This document shows, piece by piece, positions 1 to 8,417 of a stretch of DNA of 64,000 nucleotides. Positions within the stretch are counted from its first letter, which is position 1; each line of letters starts with the position of its first letter. Where the stretch lies: positions 1 through 64,000 of the forward strand of contig CALDUY010000006.1 in assembly GCA_937923405.1 (NCBI GenBank), given 5' to 3'. The translations under genes were made by a program, and so were the position numbers. The notes below the pieces were generated by a model that did not search any database, was not told where the DNA came from, and saw only the letters and a program-made list of their open reading frames with translations. The stretch comes from an uncultured Gemmataceae bacterium (lineage in GTDB: Bacteria > Planctomycetota > Planctomycetia > Gemmatales > Gemmataceae).

Positions 1-90
1 CTCATCCCCAACCCTTCTCCCCAGCGGGGAGAAAGGAGAAAGAATGAGTTCCCCTCTCCCCGACGGGGAGAGGGGTCAGGGGTGAGGGGG
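1..90. repeat. Dispersed C/G-rich palindromic repeat, copy A
   Basis: Positions 1-22 are an imperfect inverted copy (18 of 22) of positions 65-86, and 51-75 forms a near-perfect hairpin in which CCCCTCTCCCC faces GGGGAGAGGGG across a 3-base loop. The same unit recurs at 12917-12957 and, more diverged, at 5022-5105. It lies just before the GspJ-like gene and may be cut by the window edge. The hairpin could act as a terminator or RNA stabiliser, but mobility or function is inference. Confidence 0.75.
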
Positions 91-141
91 TTGCCTTCAA
101 GAGGTTGGCCTCGCGTTCGAGACAGCAGAAAGGGACGGCAG

Positions 142-1056
142 ATGCGACGAAAAGTACGGTCCGGCTACACCTTGCTGGAAGTGCTGCTGGCCCTGGCCAT
201 CGCGGTGATGCTCCTGATTGCCGTCTACTCCGTGATCGGCTACCAGTTGCGGCAGGCTCAAGCTGGTCGCGATCTAGTTGAACAAGCGGCCCTGGCTCGC
301 GCCATCCTCAACAAGATGGAACGAGACGTGGTCTCGACCTTATCTCTGGGCGACCCAGCACGCTACCGGCGACCTCCGCCTCCCGCTCCGATCAGTGACG
401 AGACTTCGGGCATGTCTGGCATGGGCGGTGGTGCCTCGGGTATGTCGGGGATGGGGGGTGCTTCTGGCGGAATGTCTGGCACTAGCACGGGTAACATGTC
501 CTCGACCACGTCCAGCAGCAGCGGCATGACCGAAGAGATCGTCATGCAATCCACGGTCACATTGCCGTTGGGCGTGATCGGTTACGACAGCGAGTTGCAC
601 CTGTTTACCAGCAAGTATCCCGTGGAGTTGTTCACGGGCGATGGCGGGATGCTGGTCAGCGATCAACGGCGCATTAGTTACTGGATCAACGAGGGCGGCC
701 TGTATCGCGCGGAGCTGCGACAGGTCACCAGTGAAGAAGGAGCTTCGACGAATCTGCCCAGCGATAATCTCGATCAGTATCTGTTGGCTCCTGAAGTGCG
801 GAGTTTAGAGATCTCGTATTTTGATGGAGCGTCCTGGTCGAATAGCTGGAATTCCACCGAGCCGGGACCAGATGGCAAGACACCTTTGGGGTCACCCCGC
901 GCCATCAAGATTCGACTAGGCTTACCGCGACGGCCTGGGTCGGAAGACCTGAAGTTTCACACGCACATGATTTTGATTCCCACGGCTGGTGCCGCTCCAC
1001 CGAGTTCCGTTCCCGAAACTGCCGAGGAGGCCGCGACCAGCACGTCGCCGCCATGA
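142..1056 (+). CDS. GspJ-like minor pseudopilin
   Basis: A 304-residue protein with a prepilin leader: basic MRRKVRSG followed by YTLLEVLLALAIAV, with the expected Glu at +5, so it should be cut by a prepilin peptidase (one is encoded at 23933-24982) and N-methylated. The rest resembles minor pseudopilin J of type II secretion, which with I and K forms the pseudopilus tip. Residues about 88-130 are an unusual Gly/Met/Ser-rich insertion with repeated SGM units. I chose ATG 142 because the upstream in-frame part is translated from a palindromic repeat. It is followed after 4 bases by the GspK gene. The family is clear, the J assignment rests on size and context. Confidence 0.75.
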   Translation: MRRKVRSGYTLLEVLLALAIAVMLLIAVYSVIGYQLRQAQAGRDLVEQAALARAILNKMERDVVSTLSLGDPARYRRPPPPAPISDETSGMSGMGGGASGMSGMGGASGGMSGTSTGNMSSTTSSSSGMTEEIVMQSTVTLPLGVIGYDSELHLFTSKYPVELFTGDGGMLVSDQRRISYWINEGGLYRAELRQVTSEEGASTNLPSDNLDQYLLAPEVRSLEISYFDGASWSNSWNSTEPGPDGKTPLGSPRAIKIRLGLPRRPGSEDLKFHTHMILIPTAGAAPPSSVPETAEEAATSTSPP

Positions 1057-1060
1057 TGCT

Positions 1061-2686
1061 ATGTTACTGACACAATCCAAACCGCGTCGTCGAGGGTTGG
1101 TGCTTCTAGCGGTTCTCATCATCGTGGTGCTGTTGGCTCTGGCTGCCTACAAGTACAACGACTGGATGACGTCCGAGGCCCGAGCTGCTGCCAGTAGCCT
1201 CCACGCCGATCAGGCCCGCGCTTTTGCTTACTCTGGGGTGCAGTACGCCGCGGCCCTTCTAGCCAGCGATCCCGAACTGACCCTGACGGGCAATCCCTGG
1301 GATAACCCAGGCCTGTTCCAGCACATCCCCGTTCCTAGTGCCGCTCGCAACGCTCGACTGGGCCGTTTCAGCGTGCTGTCGCTGAACGTCGACGATTCCG
1401 GAGCGGCCAACGGCTTCCGCTTCGGCGTCACCTGCGAGTCGGGCAAGATCAACCTCAACGCTATCCTGCTGTATGATCGCTACCGCGGCGAGGTGGGCAA
1501 ACGGCTGCTGATGGGCCTTCCGAACATGACTGACGACATCGCCGATGCCATCCTCGATTGGCTCGATCCCGACGAGGAAGCCCGCGAAGTCGGCGCGGAA
1601 AACGATTACTACCTCGGCCTGGAGCCGCCCTATCGCTGCAAGAACGGTCCACTGGATAGCTTGGAAGAGCTGCTGCTCGTCAAGGGCGTCACGCCGCAAC
1701 TACTGTTTGGCAACGACCGCAACCGCAATGGTGTCATCGATCCCGACGAAGGCGACGCCGGCAGCGACCTGGGCTGGCAAAGCTACCTGACCATCTACAG
1801 TCGTGAGGTCAACATGGGGCCGGATGGATTGCCGCGCATCCACCTCAACAATCCCGATCTACCCAGCACGATCGAGAAGCTCAAACTTGTGTTGCCCGAG
1901 GAACTGTACATGTATATCGCGGCAGCACGGCTCTACGGCACCAGCGGCGGCGGGCGTCGTGGCGGAGGCAACCGTGGCGGAGGCGGCATGGGTGGAGGTG
2001 GCGGAGGCGGCATGGGTGGAAGTGGCGGTGGCGGCAACAGTGCTACCCCTGTTACCGAGGCCGATTTACCCGCTGTCCAGGCCAAGATCATGGAGGACAT
2101 CACCAATTCCGCCAACAAGCAGCTCCGCAACATTCGCTCGCTGTGGGATCTGGTTAACACCTCCGTGACCATTACCATCGGCGCGGGCCAGCAACAGAAG
2201 ACCGTCACCTATTCCAGTCCCATGAACACGTTGGATAAGCAACGCGAACTGATGCCACTGCTCTGGCAATACTGCACCGCGTCCAACGACATGGACCTGA
2301 CGCCGCGAATTAACATCAACACCGCCTCGCCGGTGGTCATCGCCGCTTTGAAAGAGGCAGCCCGGCTAGACGATAACGATATCTCGGCGATCCTGGCCAA
2401 TCGCCCTCCACCCGGCGCGGTGGGAAATGATGAAATCTATCTCACTCCCACCTGGTTGCTGACCAACGCCAACTTGACGGTGGCCAAGGCGCGGCGGTTG
2501 GATCAATACATCACCACTCGTTCCCAGGTCTATCGCATGCAGGTGCTGGGCTACTTCGATCAGGGGGGGCCGACCGCACGGGTCGAGGCCATCGTCGATA
2601 CCAACCTGGGCCGACCGCGTATCGTCTTCTACCGCGAACTGTCGGAACTGGGTCGCGGCTTCGACGTGGGCGTGCCGTCCCAGTAA
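1061..2686 (+). CDS. gspK: General secretion pathway protein K (minor pseudopilin)
   Basis: A 541-residue GspK-family protein. The N-terminus has the basic RRRG cleavage site and a hydrophobic segment (LVLLAVLIIVVLLAL) without Glu at +5, as is normal for K. The SAM-like helical repeats follow, for example around the segment NMTDDIADAILDWLDPDEE. Residues about 219-230 (DRNRNGVIDPDE) match an EF-hand-type calcium loop. Residues about 295-327 are almost pure Gly with Arg and Met, a low-complexity insertion. GspK caps the pseudopilus with I and J. The start at 1061 follows the GspJ-like stop by 4 bases, so the pair is cotranscribed. Confidence 0.82.
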   Translation: MLLTQSKPRRRGLVLLAVLIIVVLLALAAYKYNDWMTSEARAAASSLHADQARAFAYSGVQYAAALLASDPELTLTGNPWDNPGLFQHIPVPSAARNARLGRFSVLSLNVDDSGAANGFRFGVTCESGKINLNAILLYDRYRGEVGKRLLMGLPNMTDDIADAILDWLDPDEEAREVGAENDYYLGLEPPYRCKNGPLDSLEELLLVKGVTPQLLFGNDRNRNGVIDPDEGDAGSDLGWQSYLTIYSREVNMGPDGLPRIHLNNPDLPSTIEKLKLVLPEELYMYIAAARLYGTSGGGRRGGGNRGGGGMGGGGGGGMGGSGGGGNSATPVTEADLPAVQAKIMEDITNSANKQLRNIRSLWDLVNTSVTITIGAGQQQKTVTYSSPMNTLDKQRELMPLLWQYCTASNDMDLTPRININTASPVVIAALKEAARLDDNDISAILANRPPPGAVGNDEIYLTPTWLLTNANLTVAKARRLDQYITTRSQVYRMQVLGYFDQGGPTARVEAIVDTNLGRPRIVFYRELSELGRGFDVGVPSQ

Positions 2687-2724
2687 GTCCGTGGAGTAGG
2701 TGGCCCCCGAAGGGTCAGCGTGGG

Positions 2725-2730
2725 TATAAT
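2725..2730 (+). promoter_or_regulatory. Possible -10 element (TATAAT) before FIST gene
   Basis: A perfect TATAAT lies 22 bases before the chosen ATG at 2753. No good -35 is visible at the usual spacing, so this is a weak call. Confidence 0.3.
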
Positions 2731-2752
2731 CAACCACGAAGGGGGGACTACC

Positions 2753-3949
2753 ATGCCGTTCGCCGCCGCGCTTTCCACCAATTCCTCAACCTCCGCGGCC
2801 ATCGCCGAGGTCTGCTCCCAGCTCCGCGCCGCACTAGCCGACGTCGGACAGCCGGATCTGGTCCTGTTGTTCTTTTCCCCGCACCATGCCCTGCGAGCCG
2901 AGACTCTCGCCGAGGAACTGGGCCGTCGACTCGCGCCACGCGTCGCCCTGGGGTGCATCGGCGAGGCGATCATCGGCAACGATCGCGAGATCGAGCAACA
3001 GCCAGCCCTCTCGCTGTGGGCCGCGCGCTGGAACCAGCCAGTGAGGCTGACACCTTTTCATCTCACCCTGGAACGCACCGCCGACGGACCGTCGTTGTTG
3101 GGTTGGCCTGATGTCGGGCCTGCCGAGCCGAGCCAGGAGCCATTCACTCCGGCACGGCGAGCCGTTCTGCTGCTGGGCGATCCGTTCAGCTTTCCCGCCG
3201 ACCGTTTCCTGACCCGAGTCAACGAAGAATCGCCAGGGCTGCCCATTCTGGGCGGTATGGCTTCGGGCATTCAGGGGTCCGACCAGGCACGGTTGCTGTT
3301 GGACGACACGATCCACACACGCGGCGCGGTCGGCGTGCTGCTGGAAGGTGAACTGGGCCTGCGGTGGATCGTTTCCCAGGGCTGCCGACCGATCGGCACA
3401 CATCTGGTCATCACCAAGGCGGACCAAAACGTCATTCTCGAACTGGGCGGGCGAACGCCTTACGAGCAGTTGCGGGCGATGTGGGAGCGGCTGTCGCCGG
3501 AGGATCAGCGCCTGTTCCAGCAGGGGTTGCACATTGGCCGAGTACTCAACGAGTATCAGAGTGAGTTTCAGCGCGGCGATTTTCTGATTCGCAATGTCGC
3601 TGGACTGGTCCCCGAGTCCGGCGCGCTGGTCATCACCGACCTGGTCCGCGTCGGTCAGACGGTACAGTTTCAGGTGCGCGACGCTGCCAGTGCATCGGAA
3701 GATCTGCACGCGCTGCTGCGGCTTGATCTGAGCGCCCACGAGCGGCGACCAGCGGGCGGACTACTGTTTAGCTGCAACGGACGAGGCACTCGGATGTTCG
3801 ATCAACCGCACCACGACGCGCGAGCGATCCGCCAGGAAGCCGGTCCGATTCCGTTGGCTGGCTTCTTCGCCATGGGCGAGCTAGGGCCGGTTGGCGGGCA
3901 GAACTTCATTCACGGCTTCACGGCCAGCGTGGCTTTGTTCGAGGAATGA
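2753..3949 (+). CDS. FIST domain sensory protein
   Basis: A 398-residue soluble protein made of FIST_N (roughly residues 1-200, with the hydrophobic strand LVLLFFSPHHA and a GCIGEAIIGNDREIE segment) and FIST_C (roughly 220-390, ending in GGLLFSCNGRG, GFFAMGELGPVGG and FIHGFTA). FIST modules are thought to bind small ligands, perhaps amino acids, and usually feed histidine kinases or cyclases. This protein has no output domain of its own. ATG 2753 has the Shine-Dalgarno AGGGGGGAC. The gene faces a hybrid histidine kinase with only 4 bases between the two stops, a plausible but unproven signalling partner. Confidence 0.85.
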   Translation: MPFAAALSTNSSTSAAIAEVCSQLRAALADVGQPDLVLLFFSPHHALRAETLAEELGRRLAPRVALGCIGEAIIGNDREIEQQPALSLWAARWNQPVRLTPFHLTLERTADGPSLLGWPDVGPAEPSQEPFTPARRAVLLLGDPFSFPADRFLTRVNEESPGLPILGGMASGIQGSDQARLLLDDTIHTRGAVGVLLEGELGLRWIVSQGCRPIGTHLVITKADQNVILELGGRTPYEQLRAMWERLSPEDQRLFQQGLHIGRVLNEYQSEFQRGDFLIRNVAGLVPESGALVITDLVRVGQTVQFQVRDAASASEDLHALLRLDLSAHERRPAGGLLFSCNGRGTRMFDQPHHDARAIRQEAGPIPLAGFFAMGELGPVGGQNFIHGFTASVALFEE

Positions 3950-3953
3950 AGTG

Positions 3954-6221
3954 TCACTCCCTGAGATGCTGGCGCATAGCGGTCATGAGAGTGGCGATTT
4001 CCTCACTCAGTTGTCGCAGCAACACCTGGCCCTGATCGAGCCGACCCTCGCGACCGACTTGTTCCAGTTGAGCCGCCATCTCGATCGCGCTTCGGACGCC
4101 GAAGACATTGAGCGACCCCTTCAGTGAGTGAGCCGTCTGCTGTACTCGGGTCGCTTCGCCCTGTTCGAGCGCCTGGCGAAGCGTGTCCAGACGCGGAGGA
4201 ACGGTGTCGAGGAAAGTCCGAACCAGTTTGCGAATCGCCGCGTCATCAAAGCCCATCGTTTGCAGCGGCGTCAGCCAGGCTGGAACGGTCGTTGGCACCA
4301 CAGCCGACCCCGATGAAGCAGGCACGGCCGGCTCATTAGCGCCAAGCAGACGGTCGAGCATCTCGTACAATTCCGGACCGCGCACGGGCTTGGAGAGGTA
4401 CTCGTCCATACCCGCCAACAAACAGCGTTGTCGTTCGCCTAGCACGGCGTTGGCGGTGACAGCGATGATCGGGACGTGTCCGCCGATCGCTTTCTCGCGT
4501 TGCCGAATCAATCGAGTGGCGCGCAGACCGTCCATCTCCGGCATCTGCACGTCCATCAGCACCACGTCGAAGCGTTGCTGCTCCAGGCGTTCCAGGGCTT
4601 CGCGGCCATTCGTGGCCGCCTCGACCTGATGGCCGACCTTCTCCAACAACAGCGTCATCACCTGCTGATTGACAGGGTTATCCTCGACTAGGAGGATGCG
4701 GGCTGCTCGTGTTGCCATTGGGGGAGGAGTCGGGTCAGCTGCTTCCTCGACGACAGGGAGTGGCTCGACGGCCTGAGCCAGCGGGATGGTAAAGGTAAAG
4801 GTGCTACCCTGACCCAGCGCGCTAGTTAACGTAAGCTGACCGCCCATAAGTTCAACGAGTCGGGCCGAGATCGACAGCCCTAGTCCGGTTCCGCCATACG
4901 TGCGCCTGGTCGATGAATCTGCCTGAGCGAACGGCTCAAAGATGACTTGCTGCCGTTCGGGGGCGATACCGATGCCCGTGTCGCGGACCTCGAAGCGCAG
5001 CCAGACAGGAGAAGTATCTGCCCTCCCTCCCGTTCCCTCTCCCCCGTGTGGAGAGGGGTCTGGAGAGAGACCCCCTCGCCCCTGGGGGAGAGGGGTAAAA
5101 GGTAAAAGTGAGGCGGTCGTCTTCACTATTGTCACCTGTAGCGATACTGTACCTCGCTCGGTGAACTTAACCGCATTGGACAGCAGATTGAGCAGCACTT
5201 GCCGCAGCCGTCCTTGATCACCGAGCAACCGTTCAGGCAAGTCTGGGTCGAAGTCACTGACGACGTGCAGTCCCTTACGCAGTGCCTGCGGTGTGACGAC
5301 GCGGAGGGCGTCCTCGGCCAGCTCACGCGGATCGAAAGGGATCGACTCCAGTTCCAGCCGGCCCGACTCAATCTTGGAGATGTCGAGAATGCCGTCGATC
5401 TGGGCGAGCAACGACTCGGCAGACGTGCTGAGTACCTCCAGGTAGCCGCGCTGCTGCTGCGTGACGGGGGTTTGAGCGAGTACCTCGATCATGCCGATGA
5501 TGCCGTTCAGCGGAGTACGCATCTCGTGGGACATGTAAGCGAGGAAGCTAGACTTGGCCTCGCTGGCTCGACGAAGCTCGTCCATCATCAACCGACGCGA
5601 CGTCACATCGATGATGGTGCCCATCATCCGTACGGGCCGACCCTCAGCGTCGCGGAAGAGCCGACCGCCACCCTCGATCCAGCGTGGCTTCTTGGAGACG
5701 AGGCGAAACTCCATCGTTTCAAGATCGAATTTATCCTTGTTGGTCAAGGCTTCGGCGATCCGCTGGCGAATCAGCGGTTGATGCTCCGGGACCACCACTG
5801 ACAGGAAACTCTCCAGGGAACGAGACAACCGTCCTTCGATGCCGAGTACTTCTTCGAAGTTGTCCGACCAGGTTATTTCATTGCTGAGCAGGTCCCAGTC
5901 CCAGGTGCCGATGCGGGCGACGGCCAAGGTGCGAGTCAGACGTTCGTGAGCGATCTGTAGTTGTCGGTAGGCGTCGTCCTCGGGAAGAGGCACGGTAGGA
6001 TCTGGAGGCATCAGAGTCTGTTGCAGAGGAAGTGCCGCTGGGTTGGGAAACCAATAGAGCAGAGTTACCGTCGCGACGACCAGCAGGGCGGCGAGAACCA
6101 GCCAGTGAACCGACGTGGGGGGGCCGAGCCACAACCAGCACGCGGCTCCGAGCAGGAGCAGAATCAGTATCACGGCAAGCCAGGGGTGGGGTATCCCTTG
6201 CCTGGATCGCGTACCGAACAT
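3954..6221 (-). CDS. Hybrid sensor histidine kinase (PAS-HisKA-HATPase-REC-Hpt)
   Basis: A 755-residue membrane kinase. Two transmembrane helices (about 13-32 and 38-58) are followed by a PAS fold (98-210), HisKA with phospho-acceptor His232 in SHEMRTPLNG, HATPase_c with the N-box around Asn349 and the glycine box DTGIGIA (414-420), a receiver with Asp557, and a C-terminal Hpt with His698 in AHSLKGS. It is thus an internal phosphorelay. Residues about 373-400 are translated from a palindromic repeat inserted between the N-box and the next strand. I prefer the internal ATG at 6221, which leaves a short leader before the first helix; a start at 6269 would add 16 residues. Confidence 0.9.
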   Translation of the reverse strand: MFGTRSRQGIPHPWLAVILILLLLGAACWLWLGPPTSVHWLVLAALLVVATVTLLYWFPNPAALPLQQTLMPPDPTVPLPEDDAYRQLQIAHERLTRTLAVARIGTWDWDLLSNEITWSDNFEEVLGIEGRLSRSLESFLSVVVPEHQPLIRQRIAEALTNKDKFDLETMEFRLVSKKPRWIEGGGRLFRDAEGRPVRMMGTIIDVTSRRLMMDELRRASEAKSSFLAYMSHEMRTPLNGIIGMIEVLAQTPVTQQQRGYLEVLSTSAESLLAQIDGILDISKIESGRLELESIPFDPRELAEDALRVVTPQALRKGLHVVSDFDPDLPERLLGDQGRLRQVLLNLLSNAVKFTERGTVSLQVTIVKTTASLLPFTPLPQGRGGLSPDPSPHGGEGTGGRADTSPVWLRFEVRDTGIGIAPERQQVIFEPFAQADSSTRRTYGGTGLGLSISARLVELMGGQLTLTSALGQGSTFTFTIPLAQAVEPLPVVEEAADPTPPPMATRAARILLVEDNPVNQQVMTLLLEKVGHQVEAATNGREALERLEQQRFDVVLMDVQMPEMDGLRATRLIRQREKAIGGHVPIIAVTANAVLGERQRCLLAGMDEYLSKPVRGPELYEMLDRLLGANEPAVPASSGSAVVPTTVPAWLTPLQTMGFDDAAIRKLVRTFLDTVPPRLDTLRQALEQGEATRVQQTAHSLKGSLNVFGVRSAIEMAAQLEQVGREGRLDQGQVLLRQLSEEIATLMTAMRQHLRE
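5022..5105. repeat. Dispersed palindromic repeat, copy B, inside a coding region
   Basis: Two consecutive C/G-rich hairpins of the same kind as at 1-90 and 12917-12957, read in frame on the minus strand as a Gly/Pro-rich stretch (residues about 373-400 of the hybrid kinase). The reading frame is kept open across it. Confidence 0.7.
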
Positions 6222-6294
6222 CGAACAATCCCCGCGGAGCGTAGGAAATAGCTGTTGTTCATGATACAACTGTTCCCGCTAATGTGCTGGGTCG

Positions 6295-6348
6295 GAGAAA
6301 AAATAACCGCACGCCGACCGAGTCTGGGCAGACTCGTCGGCGCGCGGT
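6295..6348 (-). terminator. Rho-independent terminator after the small acidic protein gene
   Basis: The arms 6306-6324 and 6331-6348 pair over 17 positions (ACCGC, CGCCGA and CGAGTC with their complements, small interruptions between) around a 6-base loop. On the minus strand the hairpin is followed by TTATTTTTTC. It lies downstream of the gene at 6378-6641 and upstream of the histidine kinase. Confidence 0.85.
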
Positions 6349-6377
6349 GTAATCACCCCCCCTAGTCAATTCAATCT

Positions 6378-6641
6378 CTAACCCGCTAAGTCTACTTCTT
6401 CCAGTTCGTCTTCCAGACACTCGTCGTCCAGCGCTGCATCCAGCACTGGTTCCAGATCATAGGAGTCCGTGTCGTCGTCCACGCCGATCGGCTGACGTTT
6501 GAGGTTATCGCTGGGATGGAACAATGGTTCGCGACGGGCGGCGCGTTCCATCAGCACGCGGATTTTGCGTGAACTCCCTGGCGGAGCATCGGTCGGTTCT
6601 CCGGGACGGGAGACCGGCTCGCGCGGCAAACTGGTGTTCAT
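6378..6641 (-). CDS. Small acidic protein of unknown function
   Basis: An 87-residue protein that I do not recognise. It has a Pro/Arg-rich first third (PREPVSRPGEPTDAPPGSSR), a short basic helix-prone segment (KIRVLMERAARREPLF) and a very acidic tail (DDECLEDELEEVD). It has no signal peptide or membrane helix. ATG 6641 is preceded by AGGGCGAGAAG; the frame stays open for 61 further codons upstream, but that part has no coding look. A strong terminator follows. The charge distribution suggests a protein-binding or nucleic-acid-mimicking role, which is only a guess. Confidence 0.5.
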   Translation of the reverse strand: MNTSLPREPVSRPGEPTDAPPGSSRKIRVLMERAARREPLFHPSDNLKRQPIGVDDDTDSYDLEPVLDAALDDECLEDELEEVDLAG

Positions 6642-6989
6642 GCGTCTTCTCGCCCTGACGATGCAATTCCCCGGACCGCACTGGCGCATCGTCTGAGTCT
6701 GCAGATAGGAAAAATTCCCGACACTCACGGTCCGACCGTCGCGGTGTACGACGGGAGCGCCTATCAACAGAAAATTACCACATCGGAAATAGCTTGCCTG
6801 AGTCAATCCTTTGGAAAAGTTCACGAAGCGGCCGAGAAAAAAACGACTCTGTCACTGATGCCGAAAAGAGGAATTATTTGTCAGGCGGTGATCGGGCGAG
6901 AATTGCGGAATCTGCCTGTCGCGCAATGGGATGCCTTCACCGCGTGACTTGAAGCGAGCAAGTCACGCGACGAGGTAGAGGCACAGTAA
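6642..6989. other. Intergenic region with no gene seen
   Basis: This stretch holds the upstream region of the small acidic protein gene and the 3' end of the acyltransferase unit. Apart from the hairpin at 6941-6969 I see only short A-rich runs and no convincing coding sequence. Confidence 0.5.
6941..6969 (-). terminator. Stem-loop after acyltransferase gene
   Basis: A perfect 10-bp stem (CGCGTGACTT with AAGTCACGCG) and a 9-base loop, beginning 20 bases past the acyltransferase stop. No U-run follows on the minus strand, so it may be a Rho-assisted end or a stability element rather than a classical terminator. Confidence 0.5.
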
Positions 6990-8183
6990 TCAGGCGGCTA
7001 ACTGGGCACGGGCACAGAGACGCTCCGGACGAGGAATCGATTCCTCCGGCAGCGGCACACTGCGGACCCAGCGCTTCAGTCGCAGGCAAGGCAGTTCCAG
7101 GCAGTAGTATGAGACGGCGGCAGCAGCAAAGCTGATGGCGAAAATCAAAGTGATCTCCACAGGACCACTAAATCCCAGGCGAGCGTGACGTAGCCACATC
7201 ATCGCCGGAATATGGTACAGATACAGCCCATAAGAGATCTTTCCAGTCCACACGAGTGGCGTGCTGGATAACACGCCGGTTATCAAGCGCATCGGCCCGG
7301 TGAGCAGCCCAGCCAGAGTCGTCGCTACCAGCAACGCCACCACGGTAAACCCACCGAGGTAGTACATCGCATCGACTCGCCGAGTCTTGACGGCAAGCAC
7401 AGCGAGCAGCCCTAGCGAGACCACGCTGGCCAGGCGCAACCCGAAGCGGAAGCGAGGGGAGTTCGGCAGCATGCCCCAGGACAGCAGCAGCGCCAGCAGA
7501 CAGCCGGCCAACAGAGCATCTGCCCGCGTGTCCAGACCGGCATACAGCCGCATCAGGTGCATCGGTCGCAGCGGACCAGACGACTGAAACCAGTAATATA
7601 GTCCGGCGCGATAGCCCGCGCAACCGACGATGCCCACGGCCAGCAATGCCACCAACTGCCGCCGACTCAGGCCGGACCAGAGCAACAGGCCCAAGAGAGC
7701 CGGCCAGATCAGGTAGAACTGTTCCTCCAGTGACAGCGACCAGGTGTGCCCTAGACTGGGCATCGGCACCTTATGGTAGTAGCTCCAGTTAGTCAGCTGA
7801 CAGAGGGCGATCGTGATCGACTTTTTGATCTGAGCCAGTTCCTCGGGAGTGCGAACCAACGCCGTGTAGACATAGGTCACCAGCAGCAGCATCAAGAAGG
7901 CGGGCATCAGCCGCAGTATCCGACGGGCATAGAACCGCTTGAGGCTCACCTCGCCGCGAAGGGTTCGTTCCTCAATGAGCAGAGCGGTAATGAGAAACCC
8001 ACTCAGTACGAAGAAGACGTCGACGCCGAGGAAGCCACCCCAAAGCATTCCAAAGTGGTAGAAGAGTACCATCAAGATGGCGACGCCACGGATTCCATCC
8101 AGCCAGCGAAGATGTCCGAGCCGAAATCCGGAGGTGGCACCTTGGTTCGCTGCCGGGAGGCCAGGTTCAGTCATGTTGGGCAT
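6990..8183 (-). CDS. Membrane acyltransferase, acyltransferase-3 (OafA/YrhL) family
   Basis: A 397-residue polytopic membrane protein. The family signature is clear: LRWLDGIRGVAILMVLFYH near residue 35, with the catalytic-type His, then FLGVDVFFVLSGFLIT and RRILRLMPAFLM, followed by about eight further helices. Members O-acylate sugars of lipopolysaccharide, exopolysaccharide or membrane lipids. I chose ATG 8183 because AGAGGAGG sits at ideal distance; the frame extends upstream by 62 codons without coding character. A hairpin follows the stop. The acceptor sugar cannot be told from sequence. The gene is divergent from the ExbB-like gene at 8418. Confidence 0.88.
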   Translation of the reverse strand: MPNMTEPGLPAANQGATSGFRLGHLRWLDGIRGVAILMVLFYHFGMLWGGFLGVDVFFVLSGFLITALLIEERTLRGEVSLKRFYARRILRLMPAFLMLLLVTYVYTALVRTPEELAQIKKSITIALCQLTNWSYYHKVPMPSLGHTWSLSLEEQFYLIWPALLGLLLWSGLSRRQLVALLAVGIVGCAGYRAGLYYWFQSSGPLRPMHLMRLYAGLDTRADALLAGCLLALLLSWGMLPNSPRFRFGLRLASVVSLGLLAVLAVKTRRVDAMYYLGGFTVVALLVATTLAGLLTGPMRLITGVLSSTPLVWTGKISYGLYLYHIPAMMWLRHARLGFSGPVEITLIFAISFAAAAVSYYCLELPCLRLKRWVRSVPLPEESIPRPERLCARAQLAA

Positions 8184-8417
8184 GATGAGTCCTCCTCTGG
8201 AAAGTACCCCGGTGTTCCACAGTATCGGCGCATTCGTAGAACTTCGGCCAGGGAATCCGAGAAATCGTCGAGTTTCTTCACCGTAATGGTGAACATCAAC
8301 ACATCGCGAGAGTTCGGAGACACGGCCGATCGTGTTTCCCCTGGCAGGGGTTGCGCCGACGCGGTACAACAGAAGAGGGACACCTCTTGCTACTCTCCGC
8401 GTCAGGGGCGCGTTGTC

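Noticed and set aside
2834..3739. 301-codon minus-strand frame opposite the FIST gene
   Set aside because: The FIST domains on the plus strand are unambiguous, and the antisense frame lacks a start signal or recognisable motif.
5199..5801. 200-codon plus-strand frame opposite the histidine kinase
   Set aside because: It is antisense to the HisKA/PAS region and lacks any domain signature.
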